Below are positions 62,743-64,000 of a stretch of DNA of 64,000 nt, piece by piece (position 1 is the stretch's first letter; each line of letters begins with the position of its first letter). Under the pieces are notes generated by a model that was not told the origin of the DNA, searched no databases, and saw only the letters and a program-made list of their open reading frames with translations. The stretch is from Niastella vici (GTDB lineage: Bacteria; Bacteroidota; Bacteroidia; Chitinophagales; Chitinophagaceae): contig NZ_LVYD01000124.1 in assembly GCF_002077945.1 (NCBI RefSeq), positions 1 through 64,000 of the forward strand, given 5' to 3'. The position numbers and the translations under genes are program-made.

Positions 62743-62859
62743 GGCAAATCGGTTAGCCAGTTAGCCTATAAATTAGGATTTAAGTATCCCCAGCATTTTG
62801 CCCGTTTGTTTAAACAACGGGTGGGATACTCACCAAATGAATACCGGTCGCTCAATTAA
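62743..62859 (+). pseudogene. Truncated AraC regulator, C-terminal HTH remnant
   Basis: 39 codons from GGC 62743 to TAA 62857-62859. It reads SVSQLAYKLGFKYPQHFARL followed by FKQRVGYSPNEYRSLN, the second helix-turn-helix and C-terminus of an AraC protein. All upstream domains are lost. Confidence 0.8.
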
Positions 62860-63039
62860 GTATATAGAATGCGCACACCATCCTGTTTCATAAGGGAATT
62901 ATAAAACGACCGCTGGTGATACAGCCTTTTTTTATTTTCTTCGTAAAATAACAGACCCGCTCATCGTATTTACCCTATACGTTAGTGTTTAGCCACCCAA
63001 TTTTCTTTATTAAATATTTTAATTCATCAGGATGTTTAT

Positions 63040-63047
63040 TAAATTTG
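63040..63047 (+). promoter_or_regulatory. -7 box TAAATTTG before the partial lipoprotein
   Basis: TAAATTTG matches TAnnTTTG, 54 bases before the ATG at 63102, followed by GCGCC as also found after the promoter at 3684. Confidence 0.5.
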
Positions 63048-63101
63048 CGCCCGCCAGAAAAGAAAGGGAATAGGGAATCGGACGTAATTAAAAATATTTT
63101 A

Positions 63102-64000
63102 TGAAAAGATCATTGATTCCCATTCTGTCCTTGTTATTTATTATTTCGCTTGATTCGTGTAAAAAGGATTCTGACAATCAACCTGAAGAACAACAGTTAG
63201 GAGACACTACGCGGGTGGTAAAAACCAACTATAACCACAGCACCAGCTCAACAACCGAAACTACTTTTTTTGAGTATGATAAGTCGGGAAGGATCATTTC
63301 GCTTAAGGATTCTGCCGATCCTACCTATTACATTACTATCAGTTATGTTGGCGATGAAGCTATCTTCCAGGAAGCACCGGCCGATCCGGGAAATTTTAAT
63401 TATTCGGCACGCTATAAACTGAACAGCAATCGCCTGCCCATTCAGCGTATTACTGCCGAGAACATGGATGGTATGTCTACAGCTAATCCCCGTTTTCAAA
63501 TACACGCCGATACGTGCAAATTTGAATATGATGCTGCCGGTTTATTGGTTAAAGCCACTGGTACCGGCTACGACACCAGCTGGTCAAAATATAGCCAAGC
63601 GGTTTATTATAGTTCTAACAGAAAGGCATATACCATAAACTATACCAACCAGGACGGAAAGTTAATGGCTGTTAAGATCACCGGAGTAGAAGAGTCGAGC
63701 AATACGCAGGTAGGAGCTAACACCTATAAAAGTACTTCGAACACCGAGGAAAACTACTCGTTTGAATACACTAAAAACTACGGCAATAAAGCTGATAGCA
63801 TAAATGCATGGGTGTTTGCCGAATTGGGAACGTTGTACGGTGACAAATTCCCGGCGATTAAATATGCCAATTTGCCTGATAAAATGAACCACTCTACAAA
63901 ACGCACAGATGTGGCAACCGGTGTTGTGAACACTTACACAGATGACCCACAAACGAGGGAGTTGGAATATTTACCATCAGGTTATATTTCTTCTATTACT
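63102..64000 (+). CDS. Lipoprotein, truncated by the window end
   Basis: ATG at 63102, open for 299 codons to the window edge; the stop is not seen. The signal peptide (SLIPILSLLFIISLDSC-KKD) has a lipobox, with KKDSDNQPEEQQ as the linker. The mature part has beta-type repeats: TTFFEYDKSGRIISLKD, FEYDAAGLLVKATGTG, LEYLPSGYISSIT, in which Y/F-D-x-x-G-x-I recalls RHS/YD-like repeats of Bacteroidota lipoproteins of the DUF4595 or similar type. Function unknown. The promoter-like TAAATTTG at 63040 suits the start. Confidence 0.75.

Overview
The window looks like chromosomal DNA of a Bacteroidota bacterium, most likely family Chitinophagaceae (Chitinophaga/Niastella-like). Reasons: a SusC/SusD pair preceded by an ECF sigma factor and a FecR anti-sigma factor; type IX secretion (T9SS) C-terminal sorting domains on two large secreted proteins; lipoproteins with the LFCFSC-KK or LSC-K style; promoters with the Bacteroidota -7 box TAnnTTTG; LytTR/LytS two-component pairs; and several small RRM RNA-binding proteins. 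No rRNA, tRNA, CRISPR array or insertion sequence was recognised.

Layout. 0-12.7 kb: secreted metalloprotease, methyltransferase, phosphodiesterase-type phosphatase, YfhO-like membrane protein, beta-helix lipoprotein, and a TetX-like flavin monooxygenase divergent from an AraC regulator. 12.7-19.8 kb: sigma/FecR/SusC/SusD operon closed by a strong hairpin. 19.8-28.2 kb: small secreted or unknown proteins, a LytTR regulator plus TPR-histidine kinase, an SDR oxidoreductase and its AraC neighbour, with two degenerate 21-nt-period arrays between genes. 28.2-32.9 kb: an AT-rich accessory stretch with two overlapping DUF262 genes (GmrSD-like, probable defence), two tiny ORFs and a membrane protein. 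32.9-37.6 kb: a B12-binding radical SAM protein and two tandem paralogues of an unrecognised family. 38.1-43.9 kb: a giant GH78-like rhamnosidase carrying a beta/gamma-crystallin domain, a third periodic array, and an ADP-ribosylglycohydrolase broken by one in-frame stop. 44-53 kb: small membrane proteins, pirin behind two perfect palindromes, a beta-helix protein, an outer-membrane receptor and a LytS/LytTR pair. 53-60.3 kb: four RRM-fold small proteins surrounding a mannan-type GT4/alpha-barrel/GH130 cluster. 60.5-64 kb: cyclase-TPR protein, a collapsed cupin/AraC pair, and a lipoprotein cut by the window end.

Genes that appear to work together: sigma factor, FecR and STN-containing SusC (cell-surface signalling for glycan uptake); kinase/regulator pairs at 22-24.6 kb and 50.9-52.7 kb; the GT4, barrel and GH130 genes; and the two DUF262 proteins. 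The most unusual signal is non-genic: arrays at 20.6-21.0, 25.9-26.4 and 41.9-42.4 kb share a 21-nt (seven-codon, two-helical-turn) period with little unit identity. The first two are clearly related to each other and differ by a whole number of units.

Many start codons were moved downstream of the longest open frame to fit signal peptides, family N-termini, promoters or terminators; each entry says so. All function calls come from motif recognition without database searches.
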